Of a stretch of 5,785 nt of DNA, positions 5,404-5,785 are shown piece after piece; the stretch's first letter is position 1; each line of letters starts with the position of its first letter. A program made the position numbers and the translations under genes. Source of the DNA: JAYTJL01 sp043731125. GTDB lineage: Bacteria > Patescibacteriota > Saccharimonadia > Saccharimonadales > UBA10212. The notes below the pieces were generated by a model. It did no database searches. It saw only the letters and a list, made by a program, of their open reading frames with translations, and was not told the DNA's origin. The DNA lies in contig JAYTJL010000061.1 in assembly GCA_043731125.1 (NCBI GenBank), positions 1 through 5,785 of the forward strand. Direction: 5' to 3'.

Positions 5404-5425
5404 GGAGTAGTGGATAGGGGGTAGA
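5398..5425 (+). repeat. Four-unit G-rich heptamer array between rplU and the next gene
   Basis: Four consecutive 7-base units read GGGTAGG, GAGTAGT, GGATAGG and GGGTAGA, with TAG at positions 4-6 of every unit. The array starts in the last codon of rplU, supplies its TAG stop, and runs to two bases before the next ATG. It also supplies the ribosome binding site of the next gene. Confidence 0.7.
5416..5421 (+). promoter_or_regulatory. Shine-Dalgarno sequence of the four-helix-bundle gene
   Basis: AGGGGG lies 5 bases before the ATG at 5427 and is the only strong ribosome binding site in the window. It is part of the heptamer array, so repeat changes could alter translation of the downstream gene. 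It fixes the start at 5427. Confidence 0.65.
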
Positions 5426-5426
5426 C

Positions 5427-5777
5427 ATGCCCGTTCAATCTTTCCGAGACTTAACTGTTTGGCAGAAATCGTTTGATTTAGCAGAAAAAGTCTACATCCG
5501 TTGTGGCCAGCTCCCGAAAGAGGAAAAATTCGGACTTGTTAGTCAAACGCAGAGATCTGCCGTCTCTATTCCTTCCAACATTGCTGAAGGATGTTCTAGA
5601 AATAACAGAGGTGAGTACATACAGTTTGTTGGTATTGCTAGAGGATCAGCTGCAGAGCTAGAAACTCAACTTCTTTTAGCTCAAAACATCTACAAACTTG
5701 ATTTATCAGAAGAGCTAGCTATGCTTACCGAGGTTCGAAAGATGCTTACACGTTTAAGCCAAACTCTTCGTAACTAA
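5427..5777 (+). CDS. Four-helix-bundle protein of the 23S rRNA-intervening-sequence family
   Basis: This complete 116-residue protein carries the family signature throughout: FRDLTVWQKSFDLAEKVY (6-23), the LP..E.FGL turn (29-37), SQTQRSAVSIPSNIAEGCSR (39-58), EYIQFVGIARGSAAELETQL (63-82), and a last helix with EVRKMLTRLSQTL. The family (also called S23 or four helix bundle) is named for proteins encoded in intervening sequences of 23S rRNA genes. It includes the Avd accessory proteins of diversity-generating retroelements, which form pentameric barrels and bind nucleic acid. Most members, including stand-alone ones like this, have no proven function. It sits 23 bases after rplU on the same strand, probably co-transcribed. 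No reverse transcriptase or rRNA sequence is nearby in the window. The protein is full length and shows no sign of decay. Confidence 0.9.
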   Translation: MPVQSFRDLTVWQKSFDLAEKVYIRCGQLPKEEKFGLVSQTQRSAVSIPSNIAEGCSRNNRGEYIQFVGIARGSAAELETQLLLAQNIYKLDLSEELAMLTEVRKMLTRLSQTLRN

Positions 5778-5785
5778 ACTTCTAG

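Noticed and set aside
5398..5421. G-quadruplex upstream of the four-helix-bundle gene
   Set aside because: Only three runs of three or more G are present plus a GG, with a long loop, so a stable three-layer quadruplex is not supported.
5427..5777. Diversity-generating retroelement (Avd plus template repeat)
   Set aside because: The protein belongs to the wider family, but no reverse transcriptase, template or variable repeat is present in the window.

Overview
The window looks like bacterial chromosome, most likely from a Patescibacteria/CPR-type organism, with Saccharibacteria as my best guess. That placement is inference. It rests on the compact layout, the eukaryote-like (type 2) IleRS with an unusual HHGT signature, promoters whose predicted transcripts begin at or within a few bases of the start codon, and a 23S-rRNA-IVS-type four-helix-bundle gene preceded by short G-rich heptamer repeats. 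Stops are TAA, TAG and TGA. The TGA sits in a classic ATGA gene overlap, which fits the standard bacterial code rather than UGA=Gly.

Layout. Bases 2-919 (+) are the 3' part of a gene for a right-handed parallel beta-helix protein whose start lies off the left edge. Bases 962-1282 (+) encode a small thioredoxin-fold protein with no cysteines. Bases 1285-1931 (-) hold a complete type II toxin-antitoxin operon: a ribbon-helix-helix antitoxin followed by a PIN-domain toxin, overlapping by 4 nt. It has a near-consensus promoter and a 15-bp palindromic operator at the antitoxin start codon. Bases 1968-2006 are a diverged copy of the last 12 codons and stop of the thioredoxin-like gene, left on the far side of the TA operon. 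Bases 2106-5030 (+) are ileS (type 2 isoleucyl-tRNA synthetase), 5080-5403 (+) rplU (ribosomal protein L21), and 5427-5777 (+) a four-helix-bundle protein.

How it fits together. The + strand genes ileS and rplU are translation housekeeping genes, closely spaced, with rplU apparently having its own promoter. The TA operon is the only minus-strand unit. It lies as a cassette of about 685 bp, from the toxin stop codon to its own -35 box, between two 39-bp imperfect direct repeats that are the 3' end of the thioredoxin-like gene. Nearly all differences between the repeats are synonymous, so both were once functional gene ends. This suggests either insertion with replacement of the gene's 3' end, or replacement of most of a tandem paralogue by the TA operon.

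Other points of interest are two heptanucleotide repeat arrays, one inside the ileS coding sequence (2761-2795) and one at the rplU/four-helix-bundle junction (5398-5425). No tRNA, rRNA, CRISPR array, transposase or integrase is visible. No gene-free stretch exceeds 300 bases. The longest, between the antitoxin start and ileS (1932-2105), holds the TA promoter/operator, the gene remnant and a weak candidate ileS promoter.
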